Positions 1-10,947 of a stretch of 64,000 bases of DNA are shown piece after piece (the first letter of the stretch is position 1; each line of letters opens with the position of its first letter). The notes below the pieces were generated by a model that did no database searches, was not told where the DNA came from, and saw nothing but the letters and a program-made list of their open reading frames with translations. The stretch is taken from contig NC_079134.1 of the NCBI RefSeq assembly GCF_945859705.1, positions 160,305,718 through 160,369,717 on the forward strand, given 5' to 3'. A program made the translations under genes and the position numbers. The DNA is from Episyrphus balteatus (Eukaryota > Arthropoda > Insecta > Diptera > Syrphidae).

Positions 1-257
1 GAATTTGGTTTATACTTTTTTCATATCGCTAGAACTTTTTTCGGTCTCAATATTTTATAGAAAATAATATATGAAATTGATGTAGAATTTTCCGAAAAAT
101 TCGAATATTGTATTCACAATTTCAAAAAAATATATTTTCACCCTTATAAAGAGATTTTTTTGTGACCACTTTTTTGAAAAATCGTATTTTTTTTTTTTTT
201 TTATTTTTGTATTGCCAAATTCGCACCCGTGTGCCGACACTCGAAAGAGGGTTTTAA
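1..257 (-). mobile_element. MITE family A copy 1 (piggyBac-like TTAA ends), cut by the window edge
   Basis: Non-autonomous element in minus orientation in the intron just upstream of the first Rab3 coding exon. Its right end reads caaattcgcacccgtgtgcc followed by gagggttttaa, so TTAA lies at 254-257. The interior (gaatattgtattcaca, caccctta, gtgaccacttttttgaaaaa) matches the copies at 2762-3053 and 11311-11506. The left end is outside the window. Confidence 0.75.
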
Positions 258-370
258 TATACATAGAATTGAAACGAATATCCGAATATTTCACATACCT
301 TACCTTTATCAATTTTTTTTTTTTTGTCATTTTCAATAATTCTCATTCCCTTTTATTTTCATTTTGCAGA

Positions 371-595
371 ATGGCTGGCGGTGGTGATCCAAAATGGCAA
401 AAAGATGCAGCCGATCAGAATTTCGATTACATGTTCAAATTGCTGATAATTGGCAATTCAAGTGTGGGCAAAACAAGCTTCCTGTTTCGTTATGCAGATG
501 ACTCATTCACATCGGCCTTTGTATCAACAGTTGGAATCGATTTTAAAGTGAAAACAGTATTTCGTCATGATAAACGAGTTAAATTACAAATATGG
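371..595 (+). CDS. Rab3: Rab3 coding exon 1
   Basis: Encodes residues 1-75, from the initiator Met to the Trp before DTAGQ. An acceptor (tttgcag) ends at 369, one base before the ATG, so the coding sequence starts almost at the exon edge and the 5' UTR is mostly on an upstream exon not in the window. The donor GTAAGT starts at 596, and the intron is in phase 0. Confidence 0.95.
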
Positions 596-3500
596 GTAAG
601 TTTCAATAACCCTCTAGGACCTACACACTACACAAAAATCACCTCCACTTTCAACCTCATATAGAAAGTATTAATTAAAATAACTCTACTGCGATTTGTA
701 TCAGTAAAAAGGGTGGGTGGGTGCACTAGTGCAGGAAATTGTGCCATCAAAAGGTCATTTTGTACTTTATCTGGCTGCCCTCAATTGAACACAAGTGCGA
801 AAATCAACAAGTCTTTAACCACAAAATAAAAAAAACAACCCTCCAAGTAATAGAAAAAAATAACATAAACTAGGTAGGGGGGTATCTAGTTATGACATAT
901 TGTTAAATTCTTGGAGGGTGTGTGTGTGTGTATTATATGTGTAATGTGTAAATAAATAACATTACTAAAGGAAGCCATAGCAAACGTGTAAACAAACCTA
1001 ATTACCATGTGTTTTTGTTTACATCCCCATAACCCGGCGCATAGACGGCGACCAAACCCGGTCGGCGGCGGTGGCAGTGTGGTGGAACGCGTTAATATGA
1101 TGGTTAACTGGATGGGGTTTTTTGGTCTTATCAACACGATACCATAAGTTGAGTGTTGTTGTTTTGGCCATCATAATTTATTTCTTATACAAAGTTAATT
1201 GTTTTTCCGAGGATAATTTGTTGGCATTTTAATTAATTTCTGAATTTAATTAAGTGTTGGCCGTGGGTGTATTATGTATGTATGTGTATGAAGTTTGCAT
1301 AGTCTTATATTTATTTATAAAGTTAGAGGAAAATAATAATTTCTCTACAAACATTTTTGTTTTGAAGATGGTTTTATATTGTAACCATGCGATGTTTGCC
1401 CTAAGGACTTATATCAACAACAACTTTGAAAAGAGTAACGAGTAAGTTGGAAAGTAAGAAAAAATCTCTTGAATCATGATAAAATAAAATGCACGACTGG
1501 GTCGCACGTACTTGCTCTTGTAGTTCACAGTATCTTTATCTTAAATATCTATTGGAAATTTAAGATTTTGTAGAAAAAAACATCAAAAAAAAAAAAAATC
1601 AAAAGTTTAAAAATTAAATTAAAATTTTTTTTTTTTTCAAAAATGTTTTTAAAAATATTTTTTTTTAACATTTTATACCTAATGATCTCTGTAAATTTTA
1701 AATAAAATAACTAATGCTTTGATAAAATATATGAACTTAAAAATATGTCAATTTTCGAAAAACGGCAACGCCATATTTCTATTCTCCGCATTTTTTGAGA
1801 AAAACTAAAAACGCAGTTTTGTTGGAATCAATAAGAGTATTCCGCACACCAAATTTGATCAAAATCGTTAGAGCCGTTTTCGAGAAATTTGCAATATACC
1901 TCGAAAACGTTATATGGGAGGTATGCGTTAAAATGGAGATATTAAAAAAATAAAAAAAAACGGGTCTAGGGAATTACGTAAAAATCATCTGTACCAAGTT
2001 TCAAGCAAATCCATCCATCCGTTTAGGCCCTAGCTCGATGTACAGATGGACGCACAGACGCACAGACGCACACACGCACAGATGCACAGACGCACAGACC
2101 GACGGACGGCATGACGAAAACCACTTTTTTGATCTTCTCCATCATCGTAATGTTGGTTTTGATTGAAACCTCGATTTTTTTTTTTACACGAAACCAATAC
2201 TTGCCCTATAGAGCAAGTAAAAAAAGGAAAAATAATTCTGGGAGTACAGTTAAAAAAAAAAGAAAATCCTTGAAGAGTCTAATCCAGTTTATTCAAAATC
2301 TGGTTTTAAACAGAGTGAAAAATCTTACTCTATCGAATATGTTTTTCTGTAAGCAAAATAAAATGTTAAAAATTTTTTGTTTACAACGAATTTTTCTTAG
2401 CACTAAATTTTGCACTAAATTGGACATTGAACGGTGCAGTCTGCCTTTTATTTATTTATTTATTTTATTTCGTTAAATACTAACGGTACAGATTATATAG
2501 ATTTAAGATTAACATTTAACATTAAAAATTAAATTTAGCAGAGTTAGTTTTGTCATCGAGATTGTCAGAAAAGTGATTTCACCAAATTCTCATCATCGCT
2601 TGTGACTCTACTACTATGCTTTCTTGTTCATCTTTTGCAGGCCTCAGTTTAAGGTTCATAACATAAGGATGTTCTTTTTATCTTTTGGTTTAGTCTAGAA
2701 AAATCTCATGTCCGCAAGTCGCGATTTTCAAGGTCAAAGCGCGAAATGGAGATTTTCAAAATTAACTCTCTGTCGGCACAAGGGTGCGAATTTGGCAGGA
2801 CAAAAATAAAAAAATTACGATTTATCAAAAAAGTGGTCACAAAAAAGTCTCTTTATAAGGGTGAAAATATTTCTTTTCGGAATTGTGAATACAATATTCG
2901 AATTCCTCGGAATATTCTACATCAATTTGATTCTTGATTCTCTATAAAATATTGTGAAGGAAAAAAGTTCTAGCGACATGAAAAAGTATAAACCAAATTC
3001 GCACCCGTGTGCCTATCACGTCACAAAAAAGAGGTGTGCCTACAGAGGGTTAACAAAAATAGACGATGGTATTACATACACTTATGATACATGACTTCAA
3101 GGTATTTTTTAATGCTGATTCCTAAAAATCTAAAATCAATTCAATCTGACGTCTCTGAAAAATGTTTTACCTGTTTTTCATCTGTCAACCCATATTATTA
3201 TAACATTTGCAAACTTACTACCGAAAAACCCTTAAAAGTTATAATAGAGGGACCAAATTTTGCATGAGATTTTTTTTTTCCTAAATGATAATTAGGATAT
3301 GAAAACCTTCATAGTAAATTTAATGTATTAAAAGAATTCACTGTGTATTTAAAAAAAATTTTGGGTTCTGTTATATTTGTAGTACCTAGATCTCCTAGAG
3401 GTGTCTGGCGGTGAGCAGGATATCCATAGAGGAAGGAATATTCTTTTCTCTAAGAGGATATCTCTGATCCAAATCACCTAAAATTAAAAAAACCAAAAGA

Positions 3501-6500
3501 TTCAATTCCAGGATAGACGAATGCATTTAATGAACGAAGGAATAATCAAAATTATGATTTTTGACAAAATGGCGGCTTCCCAAAGAAAAAAATTATTGTC
3601 AAAAACCTTATTCCTTCTTTCATTAATTGACAAAAGTATCTAAGAAAATTTTGTAAAAATTTCAAGCCGATCACTCCAGTTGAGAAATTTTGCTTACCGA
3701 CTTTGAAAACACAGTTTCGAGAAAAACGCGTTCAAAAATTTTTGGGAACCATGTAAGCTTAGTTTAAAAGTCTTCACAAATACGTATTTTCTCGGAAACT
3801 AACTCCTGTATCAATGTGAAATGTGCAAAAAAAAAAAAAGTCTGGGTACTACCTGTTGACGAAATTTACTTGAAAGTGAACCCAAAAATGATTATTTCGA
3901 TATTTTTTCAGAATAAGTACAACAAAAACAACTTTCAAACAATTTTTAACTTAAAATAAAAAAAAAATAAAATTTTTCAATATCGATCAGCACCCCCTTC
4001 TATATAAGATAGGAGGCTGAAAATTCAACAGTATGATACCAATACTATGTGGAACCAAACTAGGGGGTGGCCCAACGTTTATTTGAACATTTTATTTTTT
4101 CCATACAAGTGTGGACCACTCTAATGTACCTTCATTCAAAACATGCAAACAAAATTATTTGATTCTATTCAAAATTACAACTAGGTATAACCCCTAAACT
4201 GCATGTGAGGCCGGCATTCATCTTAGGAGACTGATATTTAAAATCTTCTTATAAAACTTTTTCACCTCTGAAAAATTGCGCATCATGCCACTTTGGTGAG
4301 GAAATGAGGCCTTCTCCTTTTGATAGATTGCTGTACTCCTCTTGAAGATTTCTTCATGAAAAGACTATGGCTTGCATCAGCAGCAGGTTCAAATATTTCA
4401 TCCAGCTCCTTATAAATTCTTTCGTTACTTTCTTCTCTATGCTTTGCACTGCAGGGAACCTTAAAAACTTGATCAAGCCATTGTTTGACTTCGACATTTA
4501 TTCACAAATTTACTTTTTCACACAGTTAGTTTCCTTTTAAAGTTCCGCCATTCACTCTTCATAATTTGTATAAGTTCTTCCCAGCAACAAACAAAATCTC
4601 CTGGCCTGATCCATCACCACTTTTATAGACATCAAACTGAACCTTGAAATAGGTAAAACCGTCATCAATTAACTCTCCCGCAAGACTGATATTAGTTAAT
4701 TTTTTAACCCTGTTCTATCCCGTCGTAGATCCTCTTTTATCATTTTGTCTTGACCTCTAGGGTCTGTTGCCAGTATTTCGTCACCTCTTTTTTTGAACAC
4801 ACAAAATGTCTTTACTTTCTTGCTAAGGATGACCAAAGCCTTAACACGACAAACAATTTTAGTTCTATAAAACTTTACAGATGCAATTGTGGCTTTTTTG
4901 ATAAAAAAAACATAAAACTTAATTATAAAACCCTTTTATTATAACAGGTGCCCAGGAGAAAAGCAACCGTATTCCAAAAACTTTATATAAAAATTATATA
5001 ATTAAATGTTGAAAAGTATTATGATCCCATTAAATAAAATGAAATTCATTATACTTACTTGATTCCACCATAAAAACTTTGTCTAAATGAACAAATATAA
5101 CCGATAAAATAATCATCATTTCATAGGAAAATAGAATTTAGCAAAATGTGTACCAAACACAAATTTTATCATTATCATAAAAGAAATTTTATGGTTTTGT
5201 GGCTTCTGATTTTATTTATATCGAAATCTCTCTCTCACTCGTTTATATATCCTTTCTCTCCTCCTTCTTTTCACTCAATGAATATAATTTACATTCAACT
5301 TTTTCTTCTCTTATGAATATTTATTAACCTACAAAATATTATAACATAAAAGAAGTAAAAATAAAATAATTCGAATTTCACAACTTTTGCCACAGGATAC
5401 TGCCGGACAAGAAAGATATAGAACAATAACAACCGCCTATTACCGTGGTGCGATGGGATTCATCCTGATGTACGATGTTACGAATGAAGATAGTTTTAAC
5501 TCTGTACAGGATTGGTGAGTTTAAAACTTTGTTTATGTTTTTTTTTTCTGTTTTCAATTTTATTTTTTAACCTTTTAAGGCGGTAAGAAATTCTGTAATG
5601 AAGGTGGTTTTTATTACTTTTTCACAATACATATTGAATATCCAGAAAAAAAACATGATTGTAAAAGTAATTCTGAGGATTCAGAATTTTGAGGAAATTA
5701 ATTTTTTTAAAAATTCCATCGAATTATTCTGAAGAATTCTTTCCATTCAATTTATATGGTCTGTAGATTAGAAACGTTACTTTGTATTGCGGTTTAGTAA
5801 TTTTTTTTTTTTTAAATGTTTTTACAAATTGCTACAGAAATTCTAGAAAAATTGCTATAATTGGTATAAATATTTTTATTGCCTAGTTCTATTGTTGATA
5901 AGCAATTTTGAAAATTATAAGAAAATACTTCAGAGTTAATTTTTTTGGGTTTTAAAACATTGAAAAAGTGATAGAGTAAAAATTAAATTAAATAAAACAA
6001 AAATTCTAAATCCCATATTTTGGCACAGTTTCTTCCAAAGTAACATTGGCCCTTAGTAATAGATCAGAATTTAGCAAAAAGTTGATTTTAACAAAAGAAA
6101 TCTGCAGTATTAGAACATGCTTTTTAACAAAAAATGCTTAGAAGCAACTCATCTGTAACTAAGCCAAATATGAAAGTATAGCATCTTCCATCTTCCTACT
6201 AATTTTTTTTTTGTTACTTTTGGACAAATTTCGATTTATTACTAAGGACTATTGTTTTTAACCCTTTCGGACCCAGCGTTACTCTCATGTAACATTTTTT
6301 TTTTTTAAATTCGTAAAAAATATTAAATTAAAAAATTTTTTAGGTTACGATGGCTTAATTGAAAGATAATAATGCCTAGTTACTGGATTATTACAAAAAG
6401 TTAGTCAAATATCATACCTTTATTTTTTTTTATCGAGATGGTCATAATTTTGAAAAAAGGATATAAAAAATGTTAATGCAGAAAGTGTTTTGTTTTTTTG

Positions 6501-9219
6501 CTTAGAAGAAGTAACATACATTGTAGTTTCATAAAAAGTTATTTTCACAGTTCTCCGACTTTTTTTGGTGGTCATAGGCAGTGCATGTTACTTACATGTA
6601 ACATGTGAAAAACACATTAGTTTTGCTATTTATTGTTTTGGAAAATAACTTTTTGCTATTCATATTTCTTAGTTGTGATGTTTTTGACCCGATAATACCG
6701 AAAAAACATTTTTTAATATTGATTTTCATAGCTTGGGTTCGAAAGGGTTAATTTGCTGATTTTAGGTGGAAAAGTTTTTGAAATAAAATTTTTTGGACCA
6801 AAAATAATATAGGTATTACCTGTCATATACAAATTTTAAAAAATTTTATTTTTATTGGAAATGGCTTGGGTCAAAAAATCAAGTGTTAATTTTTAGAAAA
6901 GGCTAATCTTTTACATTTAACCGTTTTTAATTTTTTCAAAATTCTGACTAGCTCCAAAATGATTATCTTAAGGATTTTCATGATTAAAAATAAGGGAAAA
7001 ATTATAATTTGATTTTATTAAGACATATGTATTTCTGTTAATGTAAAAAAATATCACAACAAAAACATAAATGTTAAAAAAAGAGCCAAGTCGTCGTATG
7101 TTAAAATTATGTAAAAGTGTACCAAGTTCTAAACTTTGGTTTTAAATTTGTACCAATTATATGTTGATTGTTTACTTCACAATTTTTCTTTTAACTATCG
7201 ATTTTTAAGATTATTTGAAAAATTGCCAAGTAAACCAATCAAAATTTAATTGTTAAAAATTTAAAACCAGCTCTACCATTCTACCAAGTTTCAAGATTCT
7301 ACAATGATAAGAAGTGGTTTAAAATATTTGAAAATTAATTATTATGAAAATTAAGTGAAAATGGGTGGTTACCACGCCCCCTGAATTGAAAATATCAAAT
7401 TTTCGATTTTCTCCATCCATCAAGTATCAACGATAACGGGAAGTTCTCCATAATTTTGATGATCTGTCAGTGAGTGAGTAACTGAGTATCAGTTACGGTT
7501 TTTGCGATTTTTGAAGCTCTATATCTCAGAAACTACTCATCTTAAGTAGCTGAAATTTTATGAGAAGTTTGTTTTTGACCAGTTAAATAAATAAAGCGAG
7601 TTTGCAATTTCTGGCATATTTGGTAGGTATAGAAGTTAGAGTGGGGTCGAAAATGGCCTGAGTTGTTAAATAAGGGTGTAGTGCCAAAGTTACTAGAGAA
7701 CTTTGCTGGGCACTACCGTGTCCCTTGATATAAAATCTGTTTTTATAATTGATGGAATACCGTTTTTAATGATTTTTATCACAAAATGTAGTAGGTACCT
7801 ATGCCATCTTATTTCTTTTTGGAAAAGGAATTTTTAGAAAAATAATTCCAAAATCGTTAGAGCCGTTTTAGAAAAAAAAATATTTTTTATATATAAATTT
7901 AAATGTTCTAACACTTTTAAAAAAAAGGTATGCCATTTTGAAGAAATAATTAAGACACATAAAACGAAATTTTCAAAATATTTCGCTAACCCGTTTTCAA
8001 AAAATTGATTTTTCAACAAAAAATTTTGAATTATTTTTTAAAAATCAAAAAAAACTGTTTTTTTTTTTTCAAAAATTTAACACAACTTCGTCTTTATGTA
8101 TCTTCCTTTACTACTCAACCGATTTGTTTGAAATTGTTTTTGAGATTTGAGGGTGTCTCTATACCGGAAATTGGAATTTTAATTTTAAGACTAAAATTAT
8201 GCTATAATTAAAAAAACCTACTTTTTTAAAGATATTTATAAGCCGAAACCGTATTTCTTCCTTAATTTTCAACATAATCAATAGCCTTTCTTTAACTTGA
8301 AGATGAACATTTTTTTAAAGGTTTTTTTTTTTTTTTGGAAGTTATGAAACCAACTTTCCAAACTCATGTTCAAGAACATGAAAATTCAATTTATATCTCT
8401 GTCATCTTTATGAACTGCTTCATGGTTAAATGCTAAAAAGAGAATTCGTGTTTTCTGTTCAGACTTCTACTTGTCAAAAACAAAAATCTATTTGATGCAT
8501 TTGCGTTATAAATATATAGTTGGTGACAGCTTCTCACAATTTTCATCATTTGAATAAAAAAAGGGTGGCGTCACATTGAAATAAACGTGAATAAAATGTG
8601 CGAATAACTTTTTTTCTCCTAGGATCCTTGCTCTTATTATTTGGTTTATCTCTCTGGGAAATAGATACCATTGCTTTTCGTGTCTTTTGTCTTCCTTTTA
8701 GAAAAGTATAATAAAATAATATCGGGTTTAAAAAATAAGTCTTAAAAAAAGAAAAAAATCTTGAAAAGTTTTGAACTTCAATTAAATTAATTTAAAATTA
8801 AATTTTTACCATTTTTCAGGGTAACTCAAATAAAAACTTATTCCTGGGATAACGCACAAGTAATTTTGGTTGGCAATAAATGCGATATGGAAGACCAACG
8901 TGTTATTTCATTTGAACGTGGCCGACAATTAGCCGATCAATTAGGTGTTGAATTTTTCGAGACATCCGCCAAAGAGAATGTCAATGTTAAGGTTAGTTTA
9001 ATTTGTTAATTAAAAAAAAAAATAATAAATACTTAATTCTAAATCAAAATCTAATTTTTTTTTAAATTAAAGGCTGTTTTTGAACGACTTGTCGACATTA
9101 TATGTGACAAAATGTCTGAAAGTTTAGACTCAGATCCAACGTTAGTGGGTGGTGGTGCGAAAGGCCAGCGACTAACAGATCAACCTCAAGGAACACCTAC
9201 TTCTAATTGCAATTGTTAA
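371..9219 (+). CDS. Rab3: Rab3 small GTPase, complete 4-exon coding region
   Basis: Rab3 is the synaptic-vesicle Rab GTPase that controls vesicle tethering and active-zone protein distribution at presynaptic terminals. Joining 371-595, 5396-5514, 8820-8991 and 9073-9219 gives 220 codons plus TAA, the length I recall for Drosophila Rab3. All introns are GT-AG; phases are 0, 2 and 0. Visible motifs: P-loop GNSSVGKT (about 28-35), switch I threonine in STVGIDF (T53), switch II DTAGQ (76-80), NKCD (134-137), ETSAK (162-166), and a C-terminal CNC (218-220) for double geranylgeranylation. The N-terminus MAGGGDPKWQKDAADQNFDY is the conserved Rab3 N-terminus, which fixes the start at 371; an in-frame upstream ATG at 212 lies in the preceding intron (acceptor AG at 368-369). 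The 5' UTR exon(s) and promoter are outside the window. It converges on stan. Identification is very secure; exon edges follow from splice signals and conserved protein sequence. Confidence 0.97.
1505..2221. mobile_element. Non-autonomous DNA-type element with TACTTGCTCT inverted ends
   Basis: The left end tacttgctcttgtag (about 1509-1523) is mirrored by ctatagagcaagta at about 2207-2220. The interior carries a tract of degenerate GACGCACAGACG units at about 2040-2107, followed by gatcttctccatcatcgtaa. The same plan (an ACAGACAG tract, then cattcttcatcatcgtaatg) is seen at about 60480-60600. A single end copy, agagcaagtacgtgcgaccc, lies at about 57527-57546 in opposite orientation. No transposase is visible and the superfamily is not determined. 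Confidence 0.6.
2762..3053 (+). mobile_element. MITE family A copy 2 (piggyBac-like, TTAA target duplication)
   Basis: Complete copy of about 290 bp. It is bounded by TTAA at 2762-2765 and 3050-3053, with inverted ends CTCTGTCGGCACA and TACAGAGGG. An inner inverted pair is agggtgcgaatttgg against caaattcgcacccgtgtg. TTAA duplications with short ends starting CCC/CTC are typical of piggyBac-superfamily elements; the assignment is an inference because no transposase is present. It lies in Rab3 intron 1. Confidence 0.75.
4285..4940 (-). pseudogene. Broken protein-coding stretch of unknown family in Rab3 intron 1
   Basis: Read on the minus strand this region gives three protein-like segments in different frames. 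From about 4940 to 4696: an open run including KKVKTFCVFKKRGDEILATD, then PRGQDKMIKEDLRRDRTG and a stop. From about 4699 to 4562: ISLAGELIDDGFTYFKVQFD, then VYKSGDGSGQEILFVAGKN, then a stop. From about 4495 to 4285: VEVKQWLDQVFKVPC, then RIYKELDEIFEPAADASHSL, then a stop after RRRPHFLTKVA. Composition is far less AT-rich than the surrounding DNA. I do not recognise the family. It is most simply a decayed transposon ORF, but small exons of an unknown antisense gene cannot be excluded. Confidence 0.45.
5396..5514 (+). CDS. Rab3: Rab3 coding exon 2
   Basis: Starts with GAT ACT GCC GGA CAA (DTAGQ, switch II) after acceptor cacag at 5391-5395. It ends in phase 2 within the Trp codon of VQDW, followed by donor GTGAGT at 5515-5520. 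It continues the conserved Rab core (ERYRTITTAYYRGAMGFILM). Confidence 0.95.
6258..6751. mobile_element. MITE family B with TTAA ends (piggyBac-like)
   Basis: Element of 494 bp bounded by TTAA at 6258-6261 and 6748-6751. The terminal inverted repeat is CCCTTTCGGACCCA at the left, mirrored by TGGGTTCGAAAGGG at the right. The interior carries repeated atgtaacat motifs. Its ends differ from family A, so it is a separate family with the same target preference. There is no ORF. Confidence 0.75.
7030..7730 (+). repeat. Interspersed repeat C, copy in Rab3 intron 2
   Basis: Contains cacaacaaaaacat, aaagagccaagt, gtaaaagtgtaccaagttc, a conserved block around ccacgccccctgaattgaaa, a short GTGA/ACTG tandem near 7468-7490, and ends with actttgctgggcactaccgt. 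The same blocks occur in reverse order and orientation at about 31098-31720. It probably belongs to a non-autonomous transposon family, class undetermined. Confidence 0.65.
8820..8991 (+). CDS. Rab3: Rab3 coding exon 3
   Basis: Follows acceptor tttttcag (ends 8819). The first base completes the split Trp codon. It encodes VTQIKTYSWDNAQVILVGNK, the NKCD guanine-specificity motif and the ETSAK motif. Donor GTTAGT begins at 8992, phase 0. Confidence 0.95.
9073..9219 (+). CDS. Rab3: Rab3 coding exon 4 (C-terminal hypervariable tail and prenylation site)
   Basis: Follows an 81-bp intron with acceptor attaaag (ends 9072). It encodes AVFERLVDIICDKMSESLDS through the hypervariable tail to CNC and stop TAA at 9217-9219. 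The Cys-X-Cys end is the usual double geranylgeranylation site of Rab3 proteins. Confidence 0.95.
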   Translation, partial: AVFERLVDIICDKMSESLDSDPTLVGGGAKGQRLTDQPQGTPTSNCNC

Positions 9220-10600
9220 AAAATAAAACAAAAAACATACTTGTATACATAAAAAATAATAAATTAATAATAATAATTATAATAAAAAAATATATAAATA
9301 TATTGTCTTTTAATTTAAAAAAAAAAAACCTTAAACAAAAAAATAAAACAAAAGTGTAATTTATTTCTAGTGTTAATTCATTATATTAAAAAAAAAGAGA
9401 AAAAAAAATACAAAAAAATCTATACATACAAAGAAAAAGAATACATTATACATATATGCATTATTTATTAAAAATAAAATAAAACAAAAAAACAAAAATT
9501 TTCAATTCTAATGAAAGAGTTTAAAAAAAAATGTGGGAAACAAGAATTAAAGATTTAAAGAAAAGAAACCGAAATAAAAATGAAAAAAAAAAAATAATAA
9601 TAAAACACACAATTACACTAATTTTAAGTTAAAAAAAATTAAAATTTTTAATTATTTTTTTTTCTACTATACATGCAAATGAAATAGAAGTTGTATTTTG
9701 TGCGAAAAATGAAATAAAAACAAAAATAAAAAACAATTTTACAATTTTAGCTACTAATTATCATCTCTCTATGAAATATCTTTTTTCTATTATTATCTTC
9801 TGCACTCGATTATATACAAAAAGACAAAAAATCTACAAATACAAAAACAAATTTCTCTGTATTAAAACACCACCATTGCATACAATCAAGGACATGAACC
9901 ATAAAGTATATCTCTCGACATTCTATATGACCACCAACCCGGATTCTATTTTCTAAGTTTAATTTTAAGTTTAAAAATAAATAAAGAAAAAAATAAAGCT
10001 AGAGTTATTTATTTGCATATAGATGAAAAATATATATTCAAAACGCAGTTCATTTTTTTATTAAACAAAACAAAAACAAATAAATATACATATATAAAAA
10101 AGTTATAAAAGTAAATCCTGTATAAATGTGTTTTTAATAAAAAAATTAAAAATAAATTAAAATCAGTTATTTAACATACATAAAACCATACTATCATCTT
10201 GTATTAGTTAAAAAAAAGTGTTATTGATTTGAAATTAAAAACAACAAAAAATTGTAGCTAGAATTTGGTGTGGATATGTTAAAAACAAAAAAAATATAAA
10301 AAATTTGTAAGAACAATTTAAAAATAAAAAAATATCAAAATGCAAAAAAATATTACTATATTATACTATAGTAGACAATAACAACAACAAAAGAAAATAG
10401 TTTACAGAAAAATGGATTTTTTTCTTTTTTAATTTATAAAAAAAAAATAAAAATATTCCAGTTTACACAATGAAAATAGAAAAATATTTGAAAACAAAAA
10501 ATAAAAATAAAAGTTTTAAATAGTTAAATACATAAAAAATAAAAATTAATGTGAAATATTTCAAAAACTAAGCTGTTGGTAGACTTTTTTCTATTCAGTT
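9220..10600 (+). other. Probable Rab3 3' UTR and downstream A-rich region
   Basis: About 1.4 kb of strongly A-rich plus-strand sequence directly after the Rab3 stop, with many AATAAA and near matches (for example about 9258, 9475 and 10130), so no single polyadenylation site can be chosen. No ORF of interest. A similar A-rich texture resumes at about 14230-16110 after a block of transposon debris, so the transcript may extend there. Confidence 0.5.
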
Positions 10601-10739
10601 ACCTAATTTTTTTTTTATTTGAATTTGGTTTCGTATATAAATTTTGGTTTAAGAGAAATGTTCTATAAATACAATCATAATACAAAGTTACTTTTTGAAT
10701 ATATCTCGATCAAAAGCATTTTATTGAGGAACATCAAGC

Positions 10740-10947
10740 TTTTCCGTCAATATTGTATGCATTCGGTATTGATGATTTTCTATTTCATGGCATTAGAATG
10801 TTTATTTCAAACCGTTCAATATATGTCGTCTTGTGCGAATTCAAATACTATAATAAATGCTGGTGTACCTCAGGGCTTCGTGTTGTCTCCAGTTTTTGTT
10901 TTCTAATATTCATTAATGATCACTCCTGTGTGAATATTGTAATGTAA
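10740..10947 (+). pseudogene. Fragment of a jockey-type non-LTR retrotransposon reverse transcriptase
   Basis: Two plus-strand frames together show the reverse-transcriptase signature: ISNRSIYV in one frame, INAGVPQGFVLSPVF in the second, then LIFINDH back in the first. Related elements carry SNR..YV, GVPQGS(V/I)LSP and (Y/F)INDL in one frame, so at least two frameshifts have broken this copy. Only about 200 bp is recognisable. It lies in the A-rich region downstream of Rab3. Confidence 0.7.

Larger units (their letters stand above)
596..5395 (+). other. Rab3: Rab3 intron 1 (4.8 kb)
   Basis: GT-AG intron. It contains a CA/TG-rich tract at about 915-945, a small GC-richer patch at about 1020-1110 (the only non-AT-rich part and perhaps conserved), a transposon remnant at 1505-2221, a piggyBac-like MITE at 2762-3053 and a broken minus-strand coding stretch at 4285-4940. 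About 3060-4270 is AT-rich, with nothing recognised. ORFs predicted inside the intron are not supported as genes. Confidence 0.85.
5515..8819 (+). other. Rab3: Rab3 intron 2 (3.3 kb)
   Basis: GT-AG intron in phase 2. It contains a TTAA-flanked MITE (6258-6751), an interspersed repeat (about 7030-7730) shared in inverted orientation with 31098-32067, and an AT-rich repeat with cgttttcaaaaaattgattttt at about 7980-8010 that recurs near 60130 and 47780. No coding sequence is seen. Confidence 0.85.

Noticed and set aside
212..664. 150-residue ORF starting upstream of Rab3
   Set aside because: The part before 371 is intron (acceptor just before the Rab3 ATG) and the part after 595 reads through the donor; only 371-595 is coding.
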